Shown piece by piece: positions 14,037-26,099 of a DNA stretch of 64,000 bases. The stretch covers positions 2,294,001 to 2,358,000 of the forward strand of contig JALIRH010000050.1 of NCBI GenBank assembly GCA_023055505.1, written 5' to 3'. The notes under the pieces are model-generated. The model did no database searches. It was not told the origin of the DNA and was given only the letters and a program-made list of their open reading frames with translations. Source of the stretch: Callipepla californica brunnescens. Taxonomy: Eukaryota > Chordata > Aves > Galliformes > Odontophoridae. Made by a program: the position numbers and the translations under genes. The stretch's first letter is position 1, and each line of letters starts with the position of its first letter.

Positions 14037-14057
14037 TTTTTTTTTTTTTTTTTTTTT
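14037..14057 (+). repeat. Poly-T run of 21
   Basis: Uninterrupted T run followed by CTTTCTTTCT. It accounts for phenylalanine- or lysine-rich chance frames on both strands. Confidence 0.9.
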
Positions 14058-16828
14058 CTTTCTTTCTGTGGTTTCAATCCTTTCCAAATGGATTTGGTCC
14101 TTTAAAAATGAATACATAGAATGGAATTGCAAAGTCTGAATGCACAGACAAGCGATTGTTTGCATATGGAAGAAATGCATCTTCTTCTTTAGCATTCCGA
14201 TTTATCACCACCCTGTGATTAAGACACTGTGCTTGTTCACACGAGATCTTTTTTCATTCAGTTTTCTGCAGCATAAGTTAAATTCATTTTGTTTTGATTT
14301 CATGTACAATAACAACAAATGCTGTCTTATTTTTCTCAAAAACTCATAATTTGCTAGGAGATGAAGGTATATATTTTAGTAATATTCAAGCTATGTTGCC
14401 GTGAGAGTGCAAAGAAATGCCACAGATTTCTAGTGCTGGGTATGGGAGGGGGAAGCATGGGATTTCTACATTTATTTATTCAATTAGAATGAAGATTGCT
14501 GTTCATCATTTTTACGTAACTTGAAAAGAGAAAATCCTTATGCGTAATCTAGTAATCATTCAGAAAAAATCACTCTATGTTTCAAACTGAGAAAGATAAA
14601 TTTAAATGTATTCTGTATATCTCAGGGTGTCAGTGGTTTTTGTTTGTTGCAGGCTTATAAACCACAGTATCAATCAGCTCCAGTCTCCACTGAGCTATAA
14701 GAAATCTTCTGTTTGTAGGATTTGGCTCATACTTCTCTGTAACTATAGCAGATTTACTGAGATGTGTCAAAGTGCTGAGATATTATGGATAGGAGAGCCT
14801 AATTCACAACTCTGAGCTCATTAGAACAACATTTTGTGACACTGTTCTCTTTAGTTCTATTAAGATCTCAGTAAAATAAATCATTGTTATTAGAAAGCAA
14901 GTATAACCAAAGTGAAAAGATAGGCATAGGATGGGTGAACAATATGCTGAAGTCACTGAACAGGAAAAGCTTTAGTGTCAGCGAGAATTCACAGCCTGGA
15001 GACCAGTGCTTCCTAATGTAATGCTTTTGGTTCAGGGGGCAACATAATATTTGGCTACATTGACAAGACAAAGTGATTTAGCCAGGCATGTTGAAAAATG
15101 TCACACAGTTTCACAGGTGGAAGTACTGTAGTAGATTGTCAAGGAATGCAGTAAAAACAACACCCGGAGTTCAGAAACCAGTGTTGCTTGTCAGTTTGAA
15201 GATTTTCATGGAAGGTATGGTATTAGTGCAGGATACATAGAGCAAATTGCATAGTTTGTCCTGGAAGCCACATGAGACAATCATTTTTGGACTTTAGAAA
15301 CTAACATTTTTTTCCAGATCTTTCATAAATGTAATCAGTTTCAAGTTGTGGATGATTTGTACTTCAGACTTCCAAAGATGCTTTGCGATATGAGAGCATA
15401 CACAATGCAGTTTTTCTAAAGGCACTTAGGACACATTTGATAAATGTTTAAGTAGGTACTGCAATGGCTGTCATTATGCATCTGGTACTAAATATCAAAG
15501 TGTGGGACTGAAAACACAGATTTTTTTTCTATAAGGTGTGATTAGAACTTAAGAGCATGAAAAAATTCTCCAGGTGGAGTGAAGAGCTATCAAGAGCTAA
15601 TGAGTGGGAAGTGTTTTAACTTGGAGATTGCTCCAGTGGTTCAAAGAAACACTTTATTTTTAACATAGGTGGATCTTAGTTCTGTATTTCTCTCCTTTAT
15701 TTCGCTTGTTTTTGAACCACTGTTGGCCAGAGACATTCATAGTCAACTCTCAACGCTTCCTTGCAACTAAGATTTCCAGTGCCTGACCACAATATTTAAA
15801 ATTACAGCATTGTTTGGAAGTTTTCTCCTTTGGAAACATAATGAGATACTGAGGAGAGTCAGAATTTTATATTCTTTCTGGATGTTATTAGGTTTTGTCC
15901 CACAGCAATAAATTTACGGGAACTCATCTGAGCTTAGGTAGCAAACCAGCATTTACTGAAGAAACCCAGGTCAAGCGTGCCTGCAGGCTCTTGGAATCTC
16001 TACATTAGTTTGGTAGTCAAAATAGTGTTCAGAATCCCTTATGTAATTGTTGAACACTTATAAATACATTCTGTTGAGACCAATTTGCATCGTGAATAAG
16101 ATTTACATTCCCCCCTTTATTTTAGGAGTACAGCTGGCTTTGAGATAACGTAATTTGTGTTCAAATACTATGAAAAACATTCTGTGTCATTCGGTTCTGG
16201 CTACACAGATTTTGTTGTCTCTAATCTAGCAGACCAAACTATTGAAGATATAACATTAATTTTTATTAGGAACCTTTTGTAGCGTCTGTTACTTTGATTC
16301 AAAATTTAATTGCTATTACTTACATAAGCCTGTCTTTTTATTTTGTTTCTTTTCTTTTTTTCCTTATTTTATTTTACTTGATTTTATTTAAAAGGATAGA
16401 AAAAGCTAGCCTTGGAATTCAGCAATAATTGTCATGTGATTTTATTCTAAAGGCTACCAATAAAAAGATTTTGAACTAATAGTCTTATCATTTAAACTAC
16501 TTAAAAGAAGAAAGGATTGTAAGAAAGCTCATCATTAGCTGTAGAGATGAAAAATGTAGTTCATAATGTCAAATCCTACTGTGGCTGGACGTTAACTGAA
16601 TATAGCACAGTAGTGTATGATACGCTAACTGGAGTGAGGCACTTAGATACTACATCCTATCAGCAAGCTGAGAAATTTAAACTGCCTGCTGCTAGAATAA
16701 ATAACCCGTTTGCTTTGTATAAGCACGAGCAAGTTAATGCTAGAATTTATTGTGCCGTGTGAAACTGGTTTCCAGAGATTTTTACAACTTGAGTTTGTAT
16801 TTTGTTGTTTTTATCATATTTATGTTTA

Positions 16829-16865
16829 TCTCTCTCTCTCTCTCTTTTTTTTTTTTTTTTTTTTT
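16829..16865 (+). repeat. (TC)n followed by poly-T
   Basis: A TC dinucleotide tract merges into about 20 T. This is a polypyrimidine tract with no adjacent exon that I can recognise. Confidence 0.85.
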
Positions 16866-18408
16866 CCTTGTTTAACAGAAATTAGTTATAATAAAAACAC
16901 AAAACTAATTAACCTCAGTCTTGGAACACATCTGCAAATATCTTAGAATATTTAATCATCGACATTCAAATGATGTTTTGCTTTTAGATATATTGTTGCA
17001 TTTAAAAACAAACAAACAAAAAAACCCACCACCCAACTCTATACAAGAAACTATTGGCAAACTTAATTAGTTGAGTTAGAATTTCATCAGTGCCTTTTCC
17101 ACCCAGAGTATCAAGTGAAACAACACCTGGCTCTTTTCCCATAATCAATATAATCTCTTAAGAGTTCAGTTTCAAAATCAGCTGCAGAGAGTAACAATTA
17201 GTGGTTAGTAGTCTTGATAGATTTTATAAGAAGCAATTATGTCATTAACAAATTATAAATTTATCAAGCTGTCTCATGGAGATAATATAGAAAAAAAAAG
17301 GTGATTATATATAGAGAGAGACTTGTCTAGGAAAAAGAAAAAAAAGGATACATGTCTGTTCTAGGAAAAATGTGTTATTAATTGAAGTGAGCTCTATGGT
17401 GTTCACCTTTAGAGCTGGGAGCCAGATGCCAAACCTAATAATAGATTTCAAAAGCAAGATACAGATATCTTATTTTGTTACCTAAGTGATGATTTAAGTA
17501 CACTGTAGGATTCCAAATCTTGAATTTCTCTCTGAAAACCTTTTAATAGATGTTGCCTGACAGTTACTGTTTTTATTTACAAGCTGTTTGGATATGCAGA
17601 ACCAGGAACCTTCTGTGGAAAGTGGTAGGTGCTGAGCTGTGGGCTACTGAGCTGTGTTACACCAAACTGTGTTTGGTCACACTCTGGCCTTGAATACCTG
17701 AGGTGTAACTATGGAACATGAGGTTTCTTAGCTATTTCCATTCCTGCTGGTGTGGCTAATCTTGAAGGACTTGGGGCGGGCGGAGGGTTAGTTTGTCTGG
17801 AAGGAAGGGGCACATCTTGACTGAGGTCTTAGCAGGTTTTTCCTCTTTCATTTCCCAATTATTTGTAAATCTGTCCCTGACCATCTGAAAACCTGGATAT
17901 GATGCACTCTGAGGAGATAGAATCTGTAGATTTATGGTTTCCAGTTATTTTCTCTTCCACTTTTGAGTAATGCTCCAGCTGCTATCTAAGGGTGAGAACC
18001 TCCACTGAAAGTGCAGGTGTTGTAAATGAGGAAAATAAGTTCCACTGTATTCATTATAAGGTGTGGGCATGCAAGCATGTGAGAGCTTAGATTCCAAGGG
18101 AACATGTCTCCCTAAAATCCTGACTAATGGTGTTAGGAAGCAGGAGCATTGGATGACCTGGCCCTGGTGACACCCCCTGCACTAGCTCTCAGTGGTTCTT
18201 CAGACAGCTCTTCCCCTCTTATCGCCATGTGCTGTACTCATGTGTTCTGTTCAAAAGTATCAAGGTCTCCCAATTGCAAGCGGACAGAGGTACCTTGCTG
18301 ACAAAGTTGTTGGTAAATATCTGTACCCAGATGTCTATCAGACTAAGACTGCAAGAGTTAATGTGCCCCTAATTCTACTGTTGAATTTGGTTCCCAATGT
18401 AGTGATGT

Positions 18409-18494
18409 AAGTAACTCTGAAAGTAATGTCTTCTATTTTATTATGTTGTCCCGCAATGTCAGAGGTGGATGCTAGTGGTACAGCAGTAGAGGTT
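18409..18494 (+). mobile_element. Galluhop mariner copy B, left part
   Basis: This is the left end of a nonautonomous mariner element (Galluhop / Mariner1_GG type, recognised from memory). The left inverted repeat spans 18411-18438 and begins GTAACTCTGAAAGTAATG. It matches the reverse complement of the right end (19127-19154) at 25 of 28 positions. The next bases align with copy A at 58.87 kb: a TATTTTAT-ATGTTG motif, then a GTGGTA-CAGTAGAGGTT-like stretch. The copy is cut at 18494/18495 by a solo LTR and resumes after it. Only about 212 bp of mariner sequence remain in total, so nearly the whole transposase region is missing, as in a MITE. It cannot encode protein. Confidence 0.85.
18490..18494 (+). 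repeat. 5-bp target site duplication (left), AGGTT
   Basis: AGGTT directly precedes the TG of the solo LTR and is repeated exactly at 19022-19026, after its terminal CA. Copy A of Galluhop has a single CAGGTT at the matching place, so the duplication was made by the LTR insertion. Confidence 0.9.
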
Positions 18495-18734
18495 TGTCAG
18501 GGTTTTGTGAGCTGGTTCGGCCCGGCCCCGCAACAACCGAGGAAGGTGACCCACAGGCCCACACCCCGGACAGGGGGAAGGGGGAAAGGAAAAAAAGGAA
18601 ATAAGCCCCAAAACAAAACAGCAGCAACGATCTGAGGGGGAAAAGCTAATTTACTAAATAAGACATCAGGAAGTAAATAACACAATATAATGCAATACAA
18701 TTTGGAATTAAGCCTAATGAATCAAACAAAACGA

Positions 18735-18757
18735 GTGAGAGAGAGAGAGAGAGAGTG
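18735..18757 (+). repeat. (GA)n tract inside the solo LTR
   Basis: A GA repeat of about 22 bases, read as CT repeats on the LTR sense (minus) strand, lies downstream of the TATA-like box. In that orientation it would fall in the R or leader part of the LTR. Confidence 0.8.
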
Positions 18758-18869
18758 AGTGCCCGATAAACCGAAGGCCTTACGCTAACGCTGAAGGCGG
18801 ATGGCAGCGAGCACCCACTCCTAAGTGATCCTAGAGGAAAGAGAGAGAACGTCCCGTGACCGCAGAGAG

Positions 18870-18945
18870 TTTTTATCTGTTCCCTCTGAGCGGAAAACAC
18901 GTGAAAAAATACAAAGCATTGCAAAGTCCTCTGGGGAATGTAGTT
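18870..18945 (-). promoter_or_regulatory. Putative U3 promoter elements of the solo LTR
   Basis: On the minus strand, three elements occur in promoter order. First is AACTACATTCCCCAG (18931-18945), resembling the ACTACAATTCCCAG motif bound by ZNF143 and THAP11. Next is a perfect E-box CACGTG (18898-18903). Last is a TATA-like GATAAAAA (18870-18877), about 21 bases beyond the E-box. The ordering supports the minus orientation of the LTR. Whether the promoter is active is not known from sequence. Confidence 0.4.
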
Positions 18946-19021
18946 CTCCCTGACTCCCAATGCACTACATGATGCCATGATGTGGAATACCAGTACCAAA
19001 AAAAATCATAAAACCACGACA

Positions 19022-19154
19022 AGGTTGAACTTTCCTCTGTGCAGAACAAATGGCACCCATTGACATTGAATTTGCTGTATCAAATAGTGTTATGCTCTTT
19101 GCATGTGTTTTAATTTCCAAGGAAATAAATGGAAGGCATTACTTTCAGAGCTAC
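19022..19154 (+). mobile_element. Galluhop mariner copy B, right part
   Basis: This part starts with the right AGGTT duplication and continues with TTGAAC-TTCC, matching copy A. An AAATGGCACCCATTGACATT stretch follows, which corresponds to the start of the mariner helix-turn-helix region. The sequence then jumps to the element's 3' end (TATCAAATAGTGTTATGCTC, shared with copy A). It finishes with the right inverted repeat at 19127-19154, whose outer bases GGCATTACTTTCAGAGCTAC mirror the left end. The junction shows an internal deletion larger than that of copy A. Confidence 0.85.
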
Positions 19155-20744
19155 ATGCCTAAGGAGGCATGAGTGTTCTTTGATCTTTCTAACTAGTTTG
19201 GCGTAGAGTTTTCTGCCCTAACATTTGGCCAAATGGTTCATTATGCCACTCATTAATCAAAAGACAAAGCCATATTTTGATCCAGAACAGCATGCATTCT
19301 TTTTAATAATAATAGTAAAAAAGATTTCTTTACCTGGTAGGGTATGAACTACAAAATTATGTAAAACTATGCCACAGGCTATCTCAGAACACTGTAATGT
19401 AATATAGCTGGAGAAAAGCTGTTGTTAATTCTATTTACAATAAACAGTGGAGTCAAGACATGATATAATTTTACATACTAGAAGTTTGTTTCTCGACATC
19501 CACACACTAAAGTAGGCACAGGACTAGTATGGGTACTACTCATTTACTGCATGCAGAAATGGCTGAAACTACTTGTGTATGTACCCCTTACAGATTCACA
19601 CAATTGAACGAGTACTGTATGAAGTTCATTGTCTACTGCAGCGATCAAAACAAATGCAGATGAAGTAGATAGAAGAGCTCATGGGTTTTCTTCCTAATCC
19701 TTAATTATTATTATTTCTATTTAATTTCATTTTATTTCTTTCTTTTGGAAATTTTATTTTTACTTCTTGTTTGAAAGCATAAATGTTACTAATTATTTTC
19801 AAGTAATGCGTTATTTTCAAGCATGTGTTCTCTAGTTGTTGCAAATTATTCATTCAAGGCAAATATATGCTAGAGCTAACATGAAGTAAAATAAGAATTT
19901 ATATAATTGGAAGACTATTAAGTCTGCCTAATCTTTATGAGTGACATCAATATGGACCCAATTAGCACAGTTTTCAGCCACTTCATAATTCAAAAGAATG
20001 TGATCATTAAGCTGGAAGCACATTTGACAGAAACTCCATAGTCATGAAGGTAAAAGCTTGCAAGATCACCCAGAAGGATGGAGAAGCTGTCATTCTTTCA
20101 TCAGTGCTGTTGAATACTAATGTCAAGGTCAGAAGAGTGTAATTTTAGGCTGCCAAAATATTGTTGGATTTGATCTGCTAGCAGATGTTTAAAAAGGAAG
20201 TAACAAACTAAAAACGTATATACACTTTTGATATGAGAGATACAAAGTTTTGAATGCCACTGGAAATGTTCTGAATCATTTACTGCTTTGATTGCTACTC
20301 CAGTTTGCCTTTTTTAATTTTAATATGTGCTTTAAACATCATTCTCATTGTCTTACATCAGAAATTCTAGCTGTATACATATGTTACAAATTCTCAGTGT
20401 TATTTTAAATTTCAGCATGTGTTCAATTAGTCATAATTACAGCAAAGACTGAATGCTGAAACATCTGAATGCTAAATTTAGACGTACAAAATTGGCATGA
20501 ATAATAAAATAGTATATTTGTCTTCGCCGTGTTTTTCGTTTACATAAGGCAGTTATGCGAAGGAGAGATTCTTACTGCTGTCTTCAAGTAAGAACCTAAT
20601 AAGAAGGTAGAAACAAGATGGAGCTGGGATGTACTCAGAGATCTTTCTGAGACGTAAGTGGATAAGATACAATGACCCCAACTTTCAATAAGTGATATTC
20701 CAACCAAATACTCAGAAAAATAATTTCATACTAGGGATGTTCAA
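19155..20744. other. AT-rich noncoding stretch, nothing recognised
   Basis: No open frame, RNA motif or repeat family is recognisable between the Galluhop copy and the plus-strand CR1. Confidence 0.7.
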
Positions 20745-20884
20745 GCATTGCAGTGGGCTGGCCAGGCAAGCTGTTAAACTTTGATCTGTGGAGATATTTA
20801 GAACCTGGTTGAGTGGTCATTCACAAGGTGAACCAGCTGACCTTCAGACTTTTCCAACCTCAAATAATCTAAGATTCTGTCATT
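20745..20884 (+). mobile_element. CR1 LINE 3' fragment, plus strand, degraded
   Basis: The 3' end of a CR1 retrotransposon is recognisable from GGAGATATTTAGAACCTGG (ORF2 C-terminus to 3' UTR region), then TTTTCCAACCTCAAATAATCT and AAGATTCTGTCAT. These match the CR1 ending CTTCCAACCTCAACCATTCTGTGATTCTGT with several changes and an internal loss. It is heavily 5'-truncated, as is usual for CR1, and is the only copy here on the plus strand. The left edge is uncertain by some tens of bases. Confidence 0.65.
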
Positions 20885-23800
20885 TCCCTTCTGATACTGT
20901 AGTAGTTCATATAATTTATATAAAATCTTAAAAGATTGTGAAGTATCATTTTGAAAATACCAGGAGGCTTTTGTGCTCCTTAGCTTACAATAAGTTATTT
21001 AGGAAGCTGGGAGTCATCTCTTCTGTAAAACAGAACATCTCTTTCACATCACCTTGTGGGAAGTTTAGCTTTAATTCCTGAACTTGCACTACTTCCTTGC
21101 TCTTACCTACCTTTCCAGCTTTGTTTGCTCCTCTATCCAAACATTAGAGTTCCCCAATAAATTAATGAGTAATCTGATACTGTTGCAGTAATTTAAATTT
21201 TCACATAGTTGTAAGATAAATTTGGTTACTGAACTTTCTTTTGAAACAGAGAAGTTCTAGAAAAACAAAATGATACAGCCGTGTATTTTCATATCGAGTG
21301 GGAAGTTTTTGAGTTCAGTTTGGGGTTTTTATTTAAGTGCTTTTTGGCTTTGATTGATTTTACATTGCATGAATATGTCAATGAGCAGTGGCAAACAATA
21401 CCTCAGTAGGATTGCTTTTCAGTTTCAGATACATCTTTGAAAGATGTCGAAAATGACATGTTTGCAGTAAAATATACATGGCCGGGTGAACTTTTCTGGT
21501 CTTATCTTGCGCCTCAGTAATTCTTAAGCAGAAACCAAAGCCTTTGTTCTGATAAACTAGACATCTCTCTAAAATATATTTATTAAAATGAAATATTCAA
21601 AGATTCCGAAGAGCAAGTATACATAGAGAAAATATATTCTTTTCCTCCTGTGCATGGTTAACTTTCATTCATATTAATGGGGTTATGAACATGCTTCAAG
21701 CAGAGAAGGCTATCATTTTTAAAACTTGTCTATTGAATATTTGGTTTGGTTAAATTTATGTTGTCTGTTTACTACAGTAGGGAAAAACAGTTGCTGGAAG
21801 GTAATGCTTATTTTGAGTTTAAATCTTTTATGAATATAATTATATCTGAAATCACTAGTGAGTGTTTTGAGAGCCTTGAGAATATTTGAGAAAAGATAAC
21901 TGTACAGCATTTTCATAATTAAAATCTCTTTATACAGCACAATTCCAATATCTGACGTTTTTGTTTGTCTCTTTCTATGAATCAGGCAGGTTCTTTTCTC
22001 CAAAATGAACAAGAAGGATTTGTAAAAATTCAAAACAAGTGTGCTGGTCCTTGGGACATTTAAGACATTATTGGCACTTAATTAAGAATAATTTTGTATA
22101 AAGGAGCACTTTTAAGAAAAAGCTAGTTGGCTGTGAATAAGAGTTGAAAAGAGGCTGATGTGATTCAAGATTTAAACTGTAAATGGTAATTGCATATGTG
22201 TAGTATAAAACAGTCACAGATGATAGCAGAATTTTTTTTTATTTGCATTGGTCGCATTCGTAGTGACATTTTTGTATTTTAAAACAGTTTTCAAAAGAAT
22301 TTGTATTCTTGAAAAGCTGTTCAAAACATCCTTATGACTGGAGCCGATAATTTCTTTGAAAGCAAATTTGGTTCAATTTGATTAAGCATTTTAAGCATTT
22401 ATTGTGGTGCTGAACAGCAGAGTGCATGTTTGGATATTATTGGTTGTTCACCTGATTGAGATGAAATTCACCAAATCTTCATGGTTTATATTTAGCTGGA
22501 ATGCATCTGGGATCAGATTATTAACATTTTTCCTTAAAGATATGTGTTTTAGGATATGAATGTTTAGATATTAATGGTAATCTGAATATTGGGAAGGCAT
22601 GAAGGTAATCATCAGTGACAAACTTTCTGTCAGAAACACAGATCCTCCCTTGCTTTTTGCAGTAATCTAGAAGTATGTCATTGTACCAGCCAGTGCATGG
22701 GTGATAATGTTTGCAAGTGCAATTACGTGTTTAAATGAGTTGAGGGAGAAGAAATCTATGACTCAGAGGACTTTGTTTTGTTGAAAATGTAGTGGAATTG
22801 CTGTATCCATTCCTTTCAATTCACAGTATCTTAATAGGATTCTATAATTACTTTAAAATCCTTATTTTCTGCAGCTGAGCTTTTCAGTACAAAGAAGTGA
22901 CATCATTCTAGCCTGGCACCACACAGGGGACATCTTTCATTCAAGGTTCCTAGCTATCTCAGAAATGGTGATAGTCCAGACTATAGATCTTCTTATTATA
23001 ATATAGAAGTGTCTCACATTCGTATGAATTCAATTTTTTTCATACATAAAGGGATTATTAATTTATTTCTTTTTGTGTTGAATGAAAAATAACCAAGATG
23101 TATACAATATTTACCATATAAATTCTGAAAGGTTCCATGTATTTTTGGCAGTCTGTAAATGAATCCCTTTCACAGAACTCTTGCTAGCAACTTGTCTCAT
23201 ACATTTTAATAGTTAAATCTTCTCTCAGTCTACATGGTGCATGTCTGAAATCCATGGCATATGTGCAATTCTTTTTCTGTGTCTAGGCAGGGATACATGT
23301 GCACGTATTTCAAAGTTTTTATAAATGCATTGAGTTCTAGCTATTCACATCAATTTTAATTTATTCAGCTCACTATTCCATTCCTACTGGAATTATATAC
23401 AAACTACGTTGTCCTTCTGTTTTTAGAGATTAACTGGTATAGAAGTTTTCAATCATTTCCGTTCATTTTCAGTGGTTCAAACTCTCTATTACCTTCTTGA
23501 AAACGTGAGGTGGTTGGGCATATGGATGATACACGCATAACCTTTTGGCACAGAAGACCCGATAGTGTCTGTTTATATACAGAACAAAATCCTGATCAAT
23601 CTCTGACACTTACTACAGACTTCCCACTGCTTAGAAATGTGTATTGTAGTATCGTTTGTATGTTTTGTGTTCCCTTATGATTTCAATATGTTGCTTCACA
23701 GGAGCAACAAAAATTAGAAATAACATCACAGACATTGTAATAGACATAAATATAGTACCAATTTGTAAACTCTCCTGGACAGATCTTTACATATGAATCT

Positions 23801-25057
23801 GGGAGTCTCTATTGGTATGCATAATCTGAGTATAAATTAAGTAGGGGTAATATTTATATGTTGTATGTATATACACAGTTATTTCATTTTATGTATAACA
23901 GTTAAATTATAAGAACGTGAACTGTTTTTCTCTTAGCAATAACTAGACCACAAGAGACACCACTTAGTGCAATAGTTGAAGAGAAAACAAATCTTGTGAC
24001 ATTGAAGAAGGTTTTTTTTCGTTTGTGTGTTGGGGGAGAGGAGGGGTTGTATTGTTTTGTTTGTTTGCTTTTTTATGTAAATTTGAGTTGAAAGACTATA
24101 AGTCATTGATTGTTTTTGAAAATAAACATCTGCTGAATTTTGATGGGACTAGTTAGTAAAAAATTACTAGATGGCCAGTGATTTTCCCCTTCTGGTTTGG
24201 CAGACAGGTAATACAAATTCCTGGGACATGTGATTGTATGGTAAATGAATAGCAAGTATACAACCATCTAATTCATTTAGAAGAACAGAAATTAACAGGG
24301 AAAAAAAAGATCAAAGACAGAAAGGGATAGGAAAAATCCAAGCATATTCTAATATCAGTACAAATTAAACTACAGCAACCCTGAGTAAGATTTCTCCATC
24401 CCATTTAGCATCTAAATTTTCACTGAGGTACAAAGCTGTTTTTAAAACATAAAAGATCTGATTAATTAAGCAGTTATTTTCCATTTAATTAATGTTTATT
24501 TTCTTATTAATAAGCTATATCTGAAACTGTGATAGAATTGGAGTTACTGGAAGTTCTAGTGGAAATTTCAGTGGTTAAAATATTTCTTTCTTTGAAATAT
24601 AAAGCAAGTGTCAAAGGAACATCTAATAATTTTGTCTAGCTAAGTACCCCATCTAAAATTTGTGGTTGACTTTGGAAAATAATTTTATCTCCATTTTGCA
24701 AACGAAGAGCTGACATAACACTACACACAGCACATTTTTGTGTATTTTAGTCCTGTAATTTCCGATTTCATTTTTTTTTCTTTTGTGAATACATTCTTTG
24801 AAATGATATCTGTTTAAAATTAGAGAATATGTAAAGCATGTGCACATAACGCCATTGAAAGAAATTATGCCAGGTGTAATTTTTAATCTCAAAAAATTAG
24901 CTGCTGCAGTTAATTGTTGATGAAAACATGTGCATAATATTTCAAACATAAGAAGTTTTTCAAGTATATGCAATAGTCTCATATTAATTACCTCACACAA
25001 TTTATTTTAGTTGAGATATGCGGATGTCTAGTAGGTACAAGATGAAGTATTTAAAGA

Positions 25058-25120
25058 AATATTTTAATTTTTAAAATATTATATATTTTATTTATTATAT
25101 TTAAATATAAAATATTTTAA
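25058..25120 (+). other. AT-only palindrome cluster
   Basis: AATATTTTAA (25058-25067) pairs with TTAAAATATT (25071-25080) across a 3-base loop. A second AATATTTTAA (25111-25120) can pair with the same arm. Between them lies the perfect 16-base palindrome TTATATTTAAATATAA (25095-25110). Such AT-only inverted repeats can extrude as cruciforms and may simply arise from low-complexity drift. Confidence 0.7.
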
Positions 25121-25997
25121 AAAATCCATCCCATCTCCAGTGCAAAAAAGGGAAGCTTGTGCCATCTTTCCTTCTCTTCCTCCTTTCTTAAACTCCTCTA
25201 GAACACCACACCTCAAAAATTGGTTTAATGGTGATGATGTGTAATGTAAAAATCCAAAATTACATCATATAGAGTATTTACTCACTCTATTATCAAACTG
25301 TATAGATAAAATCCATGTGAAGAGAAATGTTCCCTAAATTGTACCATATCATTTCTGTACTTGTCTGTAGTGCACTCTAAGATTTATTTACAAATAAGAA
25401 GTACATAAAACACAATCAGTTATCTAGAATCCTAACTCTAATTTTTTGTTCTGCTGACTTTTCTTCATGCTAGTGGTCATGGCTACTGCTGAGGACCCAG
25501 CTGCTATACACATATACTAATGCAAAGCTGGTACAGTTAGTGTGTCACACAAATGTGTTTGAAAAAACACAATAAGGAGAATTTATAAGTTAATTTTTGC
25601 TGTAGCTCTGTCAGCAATGAGTATGGTACCAACTTATGTCAGTTAGATGATGTATGGAAGCAAGCAGCACAGTTTGGTACATTTGTAGGACACAGATTGT
25701 AGCCTATAGTTCCAAATCTCTGCTTTCTTTTTCTCAATGAGATATTCACTTGTGGGGATTGCTGTCCCTCGTCTTTACTGAAAGCGAGCCAAGAAGGGGT
25801 AACTGTACTAAAGCAAGTTGGAATAATCTGCCATTAAATCTTTATTTTCAGCATTCTGTTGTCACTTTCCATCTCTTACAGAAATTCTTTCTGCACAAAC
25901 GTAGGTTTACCATTTCTGCTGCACTCTGTGAAGCTATTTGCTACTCTTTCTGTACCAACTGAAAGAAAAAAATGCTAAGGGTATAGATAGAGGATTC

Positions 25998-26026
25998 TCT
26001 ATCTATCTACCCATCTACCTATCTAC

Positions 26027-26082
<56 letters not shown>

Positions 26083-26099
26083 TTATCTATCTGTCTATC
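25998..26099 (+). repeat. (TCTA)n tetranucleotide microsatellite
   Basis: About 25 tetranucleotide units, imperfect at the left (CCATCTACCTATCTACC) and nearly pure in the centre, with single ATTT and CTGT variants near the right end. It creates a chance frame of repeating Tyr-Leu-Ser-Ile. It is likely polymorphic in length. Confidence 0.95.

Larger units (their letters stand above)
9398..18408. other. AT-rich noncoding stretch, no gene recognised
   Basis: No frame exceeds about 117 codons and none resembles a known family. Contents are a cluster of short perfect inverted repeats at 11189-11255, a mixed TA/ATCT microsatellite at 12338-12378, a T run of 21 at 14037-14057, and a TC tract running into a T run at 16829-16865. 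A slightly GC-richer interval lies around 17600-17830 without a recognisable element. Confidence 0.7.
18495..19021 (-). mobile_element. Solo LTR, avian ERVL-like, inserted in Galluhop
   Basis: This 527-bp element begins TGTCAGGGTTTT and ends AAAACCACGACA, imperfect inverted ends with the retroviral TG...CA boundary. It is flanked by a perfect 5-bp duplication (AGGTT). No gag, pol or env sequence is present, so it is a solo LTR left by recombination between two LTRs of an endogenous retrovirus. A 5-bp duplication and the overall avian LTR style fit a class III (ERVL-type) element; the family name is inference. The minus orientation is preferred because that strand shows a CACGTG box, a GATAAAAA TATA-like box, a CT-rich tract and a pyrimidine-rich 3' part in plausible U3-R-U5 order. 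Its many CpGs contrast with the CpG-poor surroundings, which hints at a relatively recent insertion. Confidence 0.85.

Noticed and set aside
18646..18999. 117-codon minus-strand open frame
   Set aside because: It lies wholly in the solo LTR, contains CT-repeat-coded Leu-Ser runs and has no viral protein motif.
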